Part shown: piece after piece, positions 1-7,889 of the stretch
Position numbering within the stretch: position 1 is the stretch's first letter
Layout of the letters: every line of letters starts with the position of its first letter
Assembly (NCBI GenBank): GCA_003480165.1
Contig: QUIQ01000001.1
Coordinates: 1-64,000 of the forward strand
Direction: 5' to 3'
Origin: Firmicutes bacterium AM41-11
GTDB taxonomy: Bacteria; Bacillota_I; Bacilli_A; Erysipelotrichales; Erysipelotrichaceae
Length of the DNA: 64,000 nucleotides
The notes under the pieces: model-generated
Told to the model about the DNA's origin: nothing
The model's database searches: none
Seen by the model: the letters and a program-made list of their open reading frames with translations, nothing else
Translations under genes and position numbers: made by a program

Positions 1-240
1 AAACTTATCTTAGAACAGGAAGAAGGTGACGTTAAAGTGTGTGAAGCGATGCGTGAATTATTTGAAGATGCAACAAATAAAGGAATAGCTTTAGGTGAAA
101 CGAAAGCCTTTATGGCAAGCATTAATTCCATCATGATCAAATTCAATCTCAATGCAGACCAGGCTATGGATGCATTATCTATTGATGAAAAAGACCGCGA
201 TTTCTATCGTGAGAAACTAGCATCTTTGAGTAAGAATTAG
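1..240 (+). CDS. Rpn-family recombination-promoting nuclease / putative transposase, C-terminal fragment
   Basis: The frame is open from base 1 to the TAG at 238-240, so the gene starts outside the window and only about 79 C-terminal residues are seen. They begin KLILEQEEGDVKVCEAMREL and continue with a helical, charged tail containing MDALSIDEKDRDFY. This matches the C-terminal tail of Rpn/PD-(D/E)XK transposase-like proteins, which typically end with 'CEAMRE...(G)..G', a short helix-turn-helix-like stretch and '...I..ED...Y'. The catalytic PD-(D/E)XK domain would lie upstream and cannot be checked. A hairpin terminator follows directly. The family call is by recognition of the tail only; the GTG at 37 is an internal codon, not a start. 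Confidence 0.6.
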   Translation, partial: KLILEQEEGDVKVCEAMRELFEDATNKGIALGETKAFMASINSIMIKFNLNADQAMDALSIDEKDRDFYREKLASLSKN

Positions 241-248
241 ATTTATCA

Positions 249-268
249 GGCCACTATTGTGGCCTTTT
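249..268 (+). terminator. Intrinsic terminator after the Rpn-like gene
   Basis: A perfect 6-bp stem GGCCAC/GTGGCC (249-254 with 259-264) with a TATT loop is followed by TTTT. It lies 9 bases after the stop of the preceding gene. Confidence 0.8.
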
Positions 269-1006
269 GTTCATTTCATAGACATTTTCTTACAATTCAG
301 TATACTATCTAATAATTTGAATGGCAGTTATTTGTGAACTATATCACAAGATGAATAGAGAAGGAGAATATTTATTCAAAGAATGTTGTGGATTGATATT
401 TTTTGTTCACTTCTTGATTGTGAATTTTTTGAACTTCAAATAATAGTCTTATTGCGTTTATACCATAAATAGAATTGTATTAATTCAGATGTTTATGATT
501 TTGTTAAAATTTAACATATGGTCTAAAAATCAATAAGATGCAAGAATATATACATCGTCTGAGAGGCATCGAACGTTGAATAGAAGTATACTTTTATTCA
601 TTTGGTCTTTTAAATGCATAAAAGTATTTAATGAATTTGTATTATTTGGTGTAGAGTATCTATGCGTATTCCATACTGTCAGAGTCATTGAGTTTATTAA
701 ATAGAACATTATTAATAGTAAGTAATCATAACTTATTTATATGGATGTTCTTGGTTATTCTCTAGATCTGTATTTTTGAACATAAAAAAATAACATAATA
801 TACATTATGCGAAGTAATATATGTTAGAACCCGACACATATAGAAATATGTTGCGTTTTCATGAAACTAACAGCTTCTTTAAGAAACTAACAACTTCTTT
901 TAAGAAATTATCTTGTTTCTTCATTATGAAACTAAGAACTTCCAAAGTTTGCTTCGTTTGTTTGTAAAAGCACAATAAAACAAAGAAACATTAAGTCTCT
1001 TTGTTC
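269..1006. other. AT-rich non-coding stretch with short repeats
   Basis: About 740 bases with no credible gene on either strand. All frames are closed at short intervals and no ribosome site precedes a long frame. From about 860 to 945 there is an imperfectly repeated ~21-base motif built on GAAACTAACAACTTCTTT (copies near 862, 883 and 926). Similar GAAAC/AACTTC words recur around 2680-2750. The function is not evident; it may be a decayed mobile-element end. Confidence 0.5.
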
Positions 1007-1123
1007 TTAGGCGTTCGAGATGTAATCACAGATGTTCTTAGATGCAGGTGCTTTCAATGAAGGTCTTCTCTTTTTACAACTTGGACAAACCATCCTCACG
1101 GAAACCTCCAAAACACTCCCCAT
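1007..1123 (-). CDS. Doubtful 38-residue ORF with a CxxC motif (possible element relic)
   Basis: A leftward frame from ATG 1121-1123 to the TAA at 1007-1009 contains VCPSCKKRR near its middle, a possible half zinc knuckle. The frame stays open upstream into the hairpin repeat, so it could be the tail of something longer that has decayed. No clear ribosome site is present. I do not recognise it, and other frames of the same stretch are equally open. It is listed only because it lies next to the repeated hairpin unit and may belong to the same relic element. Confidence 0.15.
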   Translation of the reverse strand: MGSVLEVSVRMVCPSCKKRRPSLKAPASKNICDYISNA

Positions 1124-1140
1124 AGTTAAATAGAAGGCAT

Positions 1141-1194
1141 AAAAAAAGCGGGTAAATTGATGAGGTTTACCCGTTACTAGTTTTGTCTATACAT
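1141..1194 (-). repeat. Hairpin repeat unit, copy 1 (also terminator of the GNAT gene)
   Basis: On the minus strand a block of 25 bases (1170-1194), identical to bases 2598-2622, runs into a hairpin (CGGGTAAA/TTTACCCG, 1149-1156 with 1166-1173) followed by seven T. As drawn it is an intrinsic terminator 20 bases past the GNAT stop. The hairpin sequence differs from copy 2 while the flank is identical, so the unit is a repeat and not just two terminators. Confidence 0.7.
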
Positions 1195-1214
1195 CGACAA
1201 ATTGGAATTTACAT

Positions 1215-1736
1215 TTACAACATGATCCAATATCTTTGTATTAGCTTACCCTCTTTTAAAACTTCGTTTTCTAATACTCCGCCATTATTGATAATTGATT
1301 TGACAGAACCAATGTTGTCTTTATCACAAACCAATAAAACTTTATCCATACCAAGTTTCTTGCATTCTTCTAAAGCCAAGCTGATCATTTTGGTTGCATA
1401 ACCTTTTCTTCTTTCGATTGGTCTTATACCATCTCCAATATGACCACCATATTTCAATAAATATTCGTTTAAGTAATGTCTGATATTAACAGCGCCAACC
1501 ATGGTATCCCGGTCTTCATCTAAGCAAAAGAAAGTAGAATCAGGAACAAATCCATCATCCGTAGTTGATATTTCTAAATTATTTAGATAATATTCAAAAT
1601 CATCATAATCATTTTTAAATATAGCCCATGGCGAAGTATTTGCGTCATGGGTATCGTTATACGATTTCCACTCTTTAATCATTTCTATAATTTGATTTTT
1701 GTATTGCAAACTGCCTTTCATTAATTTTAATGCCAT
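1215..1736 (-). CDS. GNAT family N-acetyltransferase
   Basis: A 173-residue protein that should transfer an acetyl group from acetyl-CoA to a small-molecule or protein amine; the substrate is unknown. The acetyl-CoA pyrophosphate loop of motif A is seen as GIRPIERRKGYATKM, followed by the helix LALEECKKLGMDKVLL and the GNAT motif B segment DKDNIGSVKSIINNGG with its usual asparagine. The longest frame starts at 1805 inside the upstream gene, but a GGAGGG site sits 8 bases before the ATG at 1734-1736 and the family start is MALKLMKG-like, so I use that start. It lies 29 bases downstream of the GyrI-like gene, so the two are probably co-transcribed. The pair is bracketed by two copies of a hairpin repeat. 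Confidence 0.85.
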   Translation of the reverse strand: MALKLMKGSLQYKNQIIEMIKEWKSYNDTHDANTSPWAIFKNDYDDFEYYLNNLEISTTDDGFVPDSTFFCLDEDRDTMVGAVNIRHYLNEYLLKYGGHIGDGIRPIERRKGYATKMISLALEECKKLGMDKVLLVCDKDNIGSVKSIINNGGVLENEVLKEGKLIQRYWIML

Positions 1737-1765
1737 GAATTTATTCCCTCCAAATTCCAATTTAT

Positions 1766-2398
1766 CTAAATCTTTCTTATAGGATGTCGAATGACTGTTT
1801 TCCATTTTTCCGGTGCAACCTTTCTTGCATCCGACAAATATATTTCATGATGTAGTCTTTGACTATTCATATCATTCGCATATCCATTTTGTTTTAAATA
1901 TTCATCCATAAGTGTAACTGTAGCTGGTTCATCATCAAAAGATCCTAAGTGCATGATTTGAACACATAAACCTTCATCAATCGTCAAAAACTCTGCCGAT
2001 GAACAATCTATTTTTTTCTTTTTAGTTGCTGTTTCAACAGCCCATTCAAAATCTTTTTCATTCACAAAATCAGGCAATCGAATGACTGAAATCCAATGAA
2101 ATGAATCTTTATCTGCATAATTCACACCATCTATATCATCCTGACACCAGAATCCTTCTAGTGGTGGAACTACATATTCAAAGAATCCTTCAATTTTATA
2201 ATCCGTCTTATAACTCATTCTCAAAGTATAAGCAATCGCATACAATACGCCAATTGCCTGCTGATATGCTCCACCTTCTTCATTTGGATTGCCCTCACCT
2301 CTGACCGCAATGTAATTTGCTTCAGGAACATTTACAATCACTGGTTTATTTTTAGGCATATAAAATTCTTTATATTCTTTCTTAAAATCAAAAGCCAT
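1766..2398 (-). CDS. GyrI-like small-molecule-binding domain protein
   Basis: A 210-residue cytosolic protein of the stand-alone GyrI-like type (SOUL/AraC effector-domain fold). The start MAFDFKKEYKEFYMPKNKP, the segment VPEANYIAVRGEGNPNEEGG and the YTLRMSYK stretch are typical of this family, which is usually annotated as an uncharacterised GyrI-like protein. The domain binds small amphipathic ligands in multidrug regulators; here there is no DNA-binding part. Such proteins often sit beside acetyltransferases or transporters and may act in small-molecule resistance, which is inference. A GGAG ribosome site precedes the ATG. An extended -10 promoter lies about 40 bases upstream. Confidence 0.8.
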   Translation of the reverse strand: MAFDFKKEYKEFYMPKNKPVIVNVPEANYIAVRGEGNPNEEGGAYQQAIGVLYAIAYTLRMSYKTDYKIEGFFEYVVPPLEGFWCQDDIDGVNYADKDSFHWISVIRLPDFVNEKDFEWAVETATKKKKIDCSSAEFLTIDEGLCVQIMHLGSFDDEPATVTLMDEYLKQNGYANDMNSQRLHHEIYLSDARKVAPEKWKTVIRHPIRKI

Positions 2399-2434
2399 AA
2401 TTACTCCTTAAATTTGGTTTTATCTATTTTTTAA

Positions 2435-2443
2435 AGTATACCA
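2435..2443 (-). promoter_or_regulatory. Extended -10 promoter for the GyrI-like/GNAT pair
   Basis: The minus strand reads TGGTATACT, an extended -10 element (TGnTATACT), about 36 bases upstream of the GyrI-like start. No good -35 is visible. Confidence 0.4.
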
Positions 2444-2568
2444 TGTTTAACGATTTTGAGTTCTTTTTTGGGAATGGATTTCTAAATGCACTTTATAGTT
2501 TCACATAAGGAAACCATTCAATGCGAAAAGGAGATAAAAGAGCACGCCAAAGTTTCATAAAAGAAACG

Positions 2569-2622
2569 AAAAAAAAGGGGAAAGCCGTTAAGCTTTTCCC
2601 GTTACTAGTTTTGTCTATACAT
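2569..2622 (-). repeat. Hairpin repeat unit, copy 2
   Basis: Bases 2598-2622 are identical to 1170-1194. The adjacent hairpin (2577-2585 with 2592-2600, one G-T pair) is followed on the minus strand by eight T. Unlike copy 1 it has no minus-strand gene upstream to terminate, which argues for a repeated element rather than a functional terminator. The rest of 2399-2925 holds no gene. It contains GAAAC/AACTTC words like those at 860-945 and the promoter of the next gene. Confidence 0.65.
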
Positions 2623-2869
2623 GTACAAATATAAATATATGTGCTCGCCTTCGACTTCAAGCTTATTAAATAACTTTACTGCAACTAAAAACTTCTTAAT
2701 GTAATTCCGATTGATTATTTGGAACATTTCTACTGCAACTTAAAAGTTCCCAAGATTAAGTTTTAATTTTTAACATGATTCTAATCTTCGGTGTAAAATT
2801 TTATACTTTTCTCCATTTTTCCCTATTTCTGTTCCACTTAATCCAGGAGTCTTTCTTTAACTGTTAGAT

Positions 2870-2878
2870 TGTTATAAT
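2870..2878 (+). promoter_or_regulatory. Extended -10 promoter of the secreted-protein gene
   Basis: TGTTATAAT, a perfect extended -10, lies about 48 bases before the ATG at 2926. The -35 is weak. Confidence 0.5.
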
Positions 2879-2925
2879 TTTTATAGAGAAAGAGCATACA
2901 TTTATGTGGCTAAGGAGGAGATAAT

Positions 2926-3573
2926 ATGATGAAACAAATGAATAAGATTATCGCAGCCTTTGTAGTTTGTGGTGCTATGGTATTAGGCTTATCAGTACCT
3001 CTGACAACGAATGTTGAGGCAACAACAATCCATGCAAAGAAAGCCAAAGAATCCTCTTCGAAGTTAGAAATTGTAGATAGTGGGTATTTTGTTGAAGGAG
3101 CAGATGAATACAGTGATACAGCTTATGTACATTTTTGGGCTAAACTAAAAAATAACGATAAGAAGCGAAGCATTGATTTTCCTGTTATTACAGCTACAGC
3201 AAAAGATGATTCGGGTAAAGTTTTAGGTTCACAATCTCAAATAGGTATGGCCATTGCTCCAAAAGATACAGTTGTGTTAACTAGTTTAATGGATACTGGT
3301 GATGCTGCTGCTAGTTCTGTTGAGATAAAAGCAAAGAAGCCTAAATTCACCACCCAAAAAGTAGTAAATTCAAAGAACTTCACAACTGCGAATATTACAG
3401 AAGTCCCACAAGAATATACTTGTCCTAAAGTGACTGGTGAAGTAACCTATAATGGTAAAGAAGATTTAGACGGGATTGCGATTACGGCTGTTTATAAATT
3501 AGGTGATAAATCTGTTTATGCATATACTACTTATTTACAGAGTATAGAAAGCGGATCTACTGAATCGTTTTAA
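2926..3573 (+). CDS. Secreted protein of unknown function, truncated by an in-frame stop
   Basis: A 215-residue exported protein. It has a positively charged start, a hydrophobic core (IIAAFVVCGAMVLGLSVPL) and a likely signal-peptidase site after VEA near residue 32. The mature part contains two beta-rich FxLyD-like halves; I do not recognise a named family beyond that. The ribosome site AAGGAGGAG is excellent. The frame ends with SGSTESF and TAA at 3571-3573. The same frame continues without another stop to TAA at 3637-3639, reading INPISTELPDHDSVEVYVQNW, which looks like the natural last beta strand. A single substitution such as GAA to TAA would explain this. The protein may therefore be a truncated, possibly non-functional product. 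Confidence 0.7.
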   Translation: MMKQMNKIIAAFVVCGAMVLGLSVPLTTNVEATTIHAKKAKESSSKLEIVDSGYFVEGADEYSDTAYVHFWAKLKNNDKKRSIDFPVITATAKDDSGKVLGSQSQIGMAIAPKDTVVLTSLMDTGDAAASSVEIKAKKPKFTTQKVVNSKNFTTANITEVPQEYTCPKVTGEVTYNGKEDLDGIAITAVYKLGDKSVYAYTTYLQSIESGSTESF

Positions 3574-3647
3574 ATTAACCCTATTTCCACAGAGCTTCCA
3601 GATCATGATTCTGTAGAAGTATACGTTCAAAATTGGTAAAAAAATGA

Positions 3648-3674
3648 GCAAGATCCAATCTGGATCTTGCTTTT
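3648..3674 (+). terminator. Intrinsic terminator of the secreted-protein gene
   Basis: A 10-bp perfect stem GCAAGATCCA/TGGATCTTGC with an ATC loop is followed by TTTT. It begins 9 bases after the ancestral stop at 3639, not after the early stop at 3573, which supports the longer frame as the original gene. Confidence 0.85.
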
Positions 3675-3715
3675 GTTCCGTAATGCTTACTTTTTGGAAA
3701 TTCATTGTCTGATTA

Positions 3716-3799
3716 TTATCTTGTAAATGCTAAATACATATAAAATAGAACGACAATCAATACAATAAGACCAATGATCAGATATATCTTCTTTTTCAT
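3716..3799 (-). CDS. 27-residue single-span membrane microprotein
   Basis: A very short gene, MKKK followed by one continuous hydrophobic helix (IYLIIGLIVLIVVLFYMYLAF) and ending in TR. The ribosome site AGGGGAT lies just upstream of ATG 3797-3799. It starts 9 bases after the stop of the DUF4230 gene, so it is translated from the same message. The charge pattern (KKK at the N end) predicts an inside-out single span. The function is unknown; it may be a partner or small regulator of the DUF4230 membrane protein, by position only. Confidence 0.5.
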   Translation of the reverse strand: MKKKIYLIIGLIVLIVVLFYMYLAFTR

Positions 3800-3808
3800 T
3801 TTTATCCC

Positions 3809-4501
3809 CTATTCGTTTACATCTTTAAATACAATTTCATAATCTTCGGAATCATAGATATTGTAGATAAAGTTTGTTAATACTTTTTTGGCATTGGATT
3901 TGGCTTGCTTCAACAAGCCATTTTTAATGGCTGTGTCTTTGGCTTGTTTACCCATTTTCTTACGTAATTCGGCTTTTTCTTCTTCGGATAAATTATTGAA
4001 AATACTCTCTTTTTCATAATAAACATGTTCTTTATCCGGTACCATTCCATTTGATAGAATCTTGGCTTTTGGTAAGGAAATAGTAATGGTTCCCTTCTTA
4101 TTTCCCGTCTTTGGTTCAACTTGGGGAACTATTTTTTCAAAATCATATCCAGCTGTGATCTCAAAGTCATGAGAAAAGATACAAACCGAATTGGTTAGTG
4201 GTACTTGAGTTGAGAAAAACTCCCGATTATTATCCATGGTTTCTACAACAGTTACATAAGCTTCCTGGGTAGCTAGTGTACCAATATCTTTTAAACTGAG
4301 TTTTGTGACAGTTTCTTCATGGTCTTGTTTCGGTTTAGATATGGTTCCCATATAAAAACATGCACCACCAGCAATTACCGCAACGACTATTAAACTGATT
4401 AAATTGGGATGGATAATGTACTTCCCTATGGTCTTAAATATATTCTTATGCATTGATTTTTTATTTTTTCTTGTTGAAACTTTCTTTTCTTTTTCTTCCA
4501 T
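3809..4501 (-). CDS. DUF4230 domain membrane-anchored protein
   Basis: A 230-residue protein with a basic cytoplasmic N terminus, one membrane span (about residues 33-54, LISLIVVAVIAGGACFYMGTI) and an extracytoplasmic DUF4230 domain. Family signatures are SLKDIGTLATQEAYVTVVE, the beta stretch ITAGYDFEKIVPQVE and the well-conserved ITISLPKAKILSNGMVPD. The function of the family is not established. The ribosome site AGAGGTGA precedes the ATG, and an extended -10 (TGCTATAAT, plus-strand 4548-4556) lies about 50 bases upstream. It heads a two-gene unit with the microprotein at 3716-3799. Confidence 0.8.
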   Translation of the reverse strand: MEEKEKKVSTRKNKKSMHKNIFKTIGKYIIHPNLISLIVVAVIAGGACFYMGTISKPKQDHEETVTKLSLKDIGTLATQEAYVTVVETMDNNREFFSTQVPLTNSVCIFSHDFEITAGYDFEKIVPQVEPKTGNKKGTITISLPKAKILSNGMVPDKEHVYYEKESIFNNLSEEEKAELRKKMGKQAKDTAIKNGLLKQAKSNAKKVLTNFIYNIYDSEDYEIVFKDVNE

Positions 4502-4547
4502 AATTCACCTCTATTACTGCTTTTATAGTAAAAGTATTTCTATTTCA

Positions 4548-4556
4548 ATTATAGCA
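4548..4556 (-). promoter_or_regulatory. Extended -10 promoter of the DUF4230 gene
   Basis: The minus strand reads TGCTATAAT, a perfect extended -10 about 50 bases upstream of the start; the -35 is weak. Confidence 0.5.
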
Positions 4557-4589
4557 CTATCCTTATACGAGTCTGATCGTTTGCGAAAA

Positions 4590-4955
4590 CTATTCCTTTC
4601 TTGAACCATTGTAATGAAATGTTTTTCTTAAGGCTATCTCTACAGGAATAATTGAGCCAATCATAATAACACATTGTATGATCATGAGAATCGTTAGCGT
4701 TGTTTCATTTGTACCATAGTAAAGATGGAAAAGAAAGGATGGAATGAGTACAATCCAACCTAGTATCCACCATAGCTTACCACAGGCTTCATTCGCAAAT
4801 TTCCATGTATCCGCATTTTTCATTGAGCGTTTGGTTCTATAGCCTGTATAATTATTAATTTTCTTTGGATAATGTTTCCACATCATTCTTCCATATAAGA
4901 TCATGATAATTGGAATGATGCAATCACATGACAACATTGACCACCAATATTCCAT
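4590..4955 (-). CDS. SdpI/YhfL family membrane protein
   Basis: A 121-residue protein with about three membrane spans. The segment GYRTKRSMKNADTWKFANE between the first and second spans is the diagnostic motif of the SdpI/YhfL family, whose founding member is the immunity protein to the SdpC killing factor of Bacillus. Most family members, including stand-alone ones such as this, have unknown roles. The ribosome site GGAGGG is 7 bases from the ATG. No toxin gene is visible next to it, so an immunity role cannot be claimed. Confidence 0.75.
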   Translation of the reverse strand: MEYWWSMLSCDCIIPIIMILYGRMMWKHYPKKINNYTGYRTKRSMKNADTWKFANEACGKLWWILGWIVLIPSFLFHLYYGTNETTLTILMIIQCVIMIGSIIPVEIALRKTFHYNGSRKE

Positions 4956-5196
4956 TGTCTTCCCTCCGTTTGTATAAACACTATACGATAATTTTATATT
5001 ATGAATTTTTTAATTCTTCCATATAGAGTTCGGCTATATAAGCAGGACCATAGTGAAGCTTATTTTATTAGTTGTGTTTTATCCATGTGTCGTTTCTATA
5101 ATCTATTATAACTTATGCACCTTCGCAAACTAGTATATTTTTCTAAACAATTTTATTGGACGATAGCGAATTTGTTTGCATCAGCCAATTAAAAAA
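4956..5196. other. Non-coding gap between the SdpI-like and MATE genes
   Basis: About 240 bases (345 including the terminators that follow) with no frame of interest. It should contain the promoter of the SdpI-like gene, but no convincing -35/-10 pair stands out. Confidence 0.4.
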
Positions 5197-5224
5197 GACC
5201 AATCGAACAAGAATTCGATTGGTC
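5190..5224 (-). terminator. Second intrinsic terminator downstream of the MATE gene
   Basis: An 11-bp stem GACCAATCGAA/TTCGATTGGTC (5197-5207 with 5214-5224), followed on the minus strand by TTTTTT. It backs up the terminator that lies right at the stop codon. Confidence 0.75.
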
Positions 5225-5274
5225 ATTGAATTAGAATAAAACTTTTAAAGTTAAGCTTTGTAAATTTGGAAAAT

Positions 5275-5301
5275 AAAAAGTGAAGGATCCAGGGATCCTT
5301 C
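5275..5301 (-). terminator. Intrinsic terminator abutting the MATE stop codon
   Basis: The minus strand has GAAGGATCC-CT-GGATCCTTC (5282-5290 with 5293-5301) followed by ACTTTTTATTTT. It touches the TAG of the MATE gene. Confidence 0.75.
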
Positions 5302-6644
5302 TAAATACTTTGTTTCAATTTTCGATAATAGATACATGCAAAGATGGCACATACCCCTTCCGTTAGGACAAAGGCATACCAACCCGTATTAATGTCAAAC
5401 TGATGCATTAAGAAATACGTTAATGGTAATAAGAATACCAGCTGGCGTGCTAATGTAATAAATAAGGAAGTATTAGCGTGATTTAAAGCTTGGAATGCAG
5501 AACATAATACGACATTAATTCCCGCAAAGATAAAGCTTAAACTGATGATTTTTAAAGCTGGAATTCCAATTGCATACATTTCATCTGTCGCACTAAATAA
5601 AGCCATCAATGGACGCGCAAAGATTCGGAAAACCAACATTCCGATTGCCATAATGACAATGGATAAAACCAAAGAGAACTGGATACTCTTTTGTACCCGG
5701 TCGAAACGTTTTGCCCCATAGTTATAAGCGATAATTGGAATCAAGGCATTGGTAATACCTAAAACTGCCATATTTAAGAAGTTTTGAAGCTTATAGTAGA
5801 CACTAAACACCGAAATCGCTATATCGGAGAATGGCGCTAAAATCATATTCATAAAGACGGTCATAAAGCTTAATACCGACTGCATTAAGATAGCTGGGAA
5901 ACCAACTTTATAGATTTTCTTTAAGATACTACTAGAAAATGAAAAGTTTGAAAACTTTACTTCTAGATCTTTAATTTTCACTTTTGTAATGAGATAGCCA
6001 ATCAGCATCGCACAAAATTGACCAATTACGGTTGCGATAGCTGCACCTGTTACGCCCATCTTTGGCAATCCAAATAATCCAAAGATAAAGATGGGATCTA
6101 AAATGATATTAATAATGGCACCGGCTCCTTGCATAACCATATTGTAGATGGCATTACCAGTCGCCTGCATAATTCGCTCAAAGATAATTTGTACAAAAAT
6201 CGTAAAGGATAGTAAGGTACAGATTTTTATATAGATATTCCCCATCGCAAGAATTTCTTGATTCTTGGTGAATGCGGATAGAAATGCATTCGAGAAAAAG
6301 ATTCCCAACAAGGCAAATATCAAGCCATTTAAAAGTCCCAGCAAGATGCCGTGTACAACGGTATTATTGGCTTCTTTAAACTTCTTTTCGCCAAGATAGC
6401 GCGCAAGTAAAGTATTAAATCCAACCGCTGTACCACAGGCAACAGATACCATAATGGTTTGTACCGGATAACATAGTGAGACAGCCGTTAAGGCATCGCT
6501 TGATATCTTTGCGACAAAGATACTATCGACAATATTGTATAAAGCTTGAATAATCATAGAGATAATGATGGGTAAACTCATTGTTACGACCAACTTTTTT
6601 ATCTCCATATGTTCCATTTTATTTTGTTCTACAAGTGTTTCCAT
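5301..6644 (-). CDS. MATE family efflux transporter
   Basis: A 447-residue, 12-span inner-membrane protein of the MATE family (MepA/NorM-like), normally a sodium- or proton-coupled exporter of cationic drugs and metabolites. Family features are the N-terminal VVTMSLPIIISMIIQALYNIVDSIFVAKIS, the internal GAGAIINIILDPIFIFG in the first half and the pseudo-repeat FPAILMQSVLSFMTVFMN / NALIPIIAYNYGAKRF in the second half. The length is typical. The substrate cannot be told from sequence. A GGAGGGG ribosome site precedes the ATG. It lies about 60 bases downstream of deoB and has its own double terminator, so it may be the last gene of the PTS/nucleoside operon or a separate unit. Confidence 0.9.
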   Translation of the reverse strand: METLVEQNKMEHMEIKKLVVTMSLPIIISMIIQALYNIVDSIFVAKISSDALTAVSLCYPVQTIMVSVACGTAVGFNTLLARYLGEKKFKEANNTVVHGILLGLLNGLIFALLGIFFSNAFLSAFTKNQEILAMGNIYIKICTLLSFTIFVQIIFERIMQATGNAIYNMVMQGAGAIINIILDPIFIFGLFGLPKMGVTGAAIATVIGQFCAMLIGYLITKVKIKDLEVKFSNFSFSSSILKKIYKVGFPAILMQSVLSFMTVFMNMILAPFSDIAISVFSVYYKLQNFLNMAVLGITNALIPIIAYNYGAKRFDRVQKSIQFSLVLSIVIMAIGMLVFRIFARPLMALFSATDEMYAIGIPALKIISLSFIFAGINVVLCSAFQALNHANTSLFITLARQLVFLLPLTYFLMHQFDINTGWYAFVLTEGVCAIFACIYYRKLKQSI

Positions 6645-6704
6645 ATCGATTCTCCCCTCCGCTTTGCCAGTTTCATAGGGGATGACAAAGACTATTCACT
6701 TTTT

Positions 6705-7889
6705 TTAATTTAATTCTTTTAAAACGGATTGTCCAATTAAATCAGCTGGTTTTTCTAAACCAAAGTTTTCTAAAATAGTGGCACCAATTGTACCAAAGGA
6801 ATTGGCATCATTAATCTGTTTACAAGTCTTTAGATTCTTGGCGTACATTAAACAAGGTACGCATTCCCGGGTATGATCGGTTCCTGAATAAGTTGGATCA
6901 TTTCCATGATCGGCAGTTACTATCAATAAAGTATCTTCATCCATTTGCTCCATGCATTGACCTAAAAGTACATCAAAGCTTTCTAGTTCATTGGCATAGC
7001 CTTCAACATTTCTACGATGACCCCATTTGGCATCAAAATCAACTAAATTGGTAAACAATAAACCGGTAAAGTCTTCTTGCATTTGTTCAATGGTTTGTTG
7101 CATACCTTCTACGCTGGAAGTAGAATGGGTGCTTCGACAAATACCTTGTCCATTGAAGATATCACTGATTTTTCCAATGCCATATACACTGTATCCATTG
7201 TCTTTTAGACAATCTAATACTGTTGCACTTGATGGGGATAAGGCATAATCATGACGGTTGCTGGTACGAGTAAAGTTTTCTGGACTTGTTCCTACATATG
7301 GACGAGCAATAACACGACCTACTTTGTATTCTGGTTTCATTGTGATTTCACGAGCAATTTTGCAGCAGCGGTATAATTCATCCAATCCGGTCACTTCTTC
7401 ATGGCCACAGATCTGTAAAACGGAATCTGCAGATGTATAAAGAATAAGTTTATGCCCCTTCGATTCAATTTCTTCCATAGCCATTTCTTTTAAGATTTTG
7501 GTGCCACTGGCACTTTTGTTGCCAATAAATTCATGACCCGTTTTTTCTTCTAATTCTTTGATTAAGGCTTCTGGGAAACCATGTTCCGTAAAGGTTTTAA
7601 AAGGTTTTGTCGTTTTAATTCCCATCATTTCCCAATGGCCAGTCATAGTATCTTTTGAGCAACTTGCCTCATTCATCTTAAAAGCTAAACCTAAGCTCTG
7701 TTTATTTTCAGCAGCTGGGTTTAAGTTACCTAAACCCAATTGATACAAATGATCAATTTTTAGATTGGGACGATAAGCAAGAATATGGCCAAATGTATCG
7801 GCCCCTTCATCGTTGAAGTCTTTGGCATCTTTAGCTTGTCCAATGCCAAAAGAATCTACGACAACTGTGACAATTTTTTTGTATTTCAT
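6705..7889 (-). CDS. deoB: Phosphopentomutase
   Basis: A 394-residue enzyme that interconverts (deoxy)ribose 1-phosphate and (deoxy)ribose 5-phosphate in nucleoside salvage. It is an alkaline-phosphatase-fold enzyme with two Mn ions. Metal and active-site motifs are visible: D12 in VVVDSFGIG, the phospho-threonine region KDTMTGHWEMMG (about residues 79-90), NLVDFDAKWGHRRN and TADHGNDPTYSGTDHTRE. The length is normal for the family. Its ATG overlaps the stop of deoD by 4 bases (ATGA), so the two are translationally coupled: DeoD makes the pentose 1-phosphate that DeoB consumes. Confidence 0.97.
   Translation of the reverse strand: MKYKKIVTVVVDSFGIGQAKDAKDFNDEGADTFGHILAYRPNLKIDHLYQLGLGNLNPAAENKQSLGLAFKMNEASCSKDTMTGHWEMMGIKTTKPFKTFTEHGFPEALIKELEEKTGHEFIGNKSASGTKILKEMAMEEIESKGHKLILYTSADSVLQICGHEEVTGLDELYRCCKIAREITMKPEYKVGRVIARPYVGTSPENFTRTSNRHDYALSPSSATVLDCLKDNGYSVYGIGKISDIFNGQGICRSTHSTSSVEGMQQTIEQMQEDFTGLLFTNLVDFDAKWGHRRNVEGYANELESFDVLLGQCMEQMDEDTLLIVTADHGNDPTYSGTDHTRECVPCLMYAKNLKTCKQINDANSFGTIGATILENFGLEKPADLIGQSVLKELN

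Noticed and set aside
862-945. Repeated ~21-base motif considered as a CRISPR array
   Set aside because: Copies are imperfect, partly contiguous, have no uniform spacers and no cas genes are nearby.
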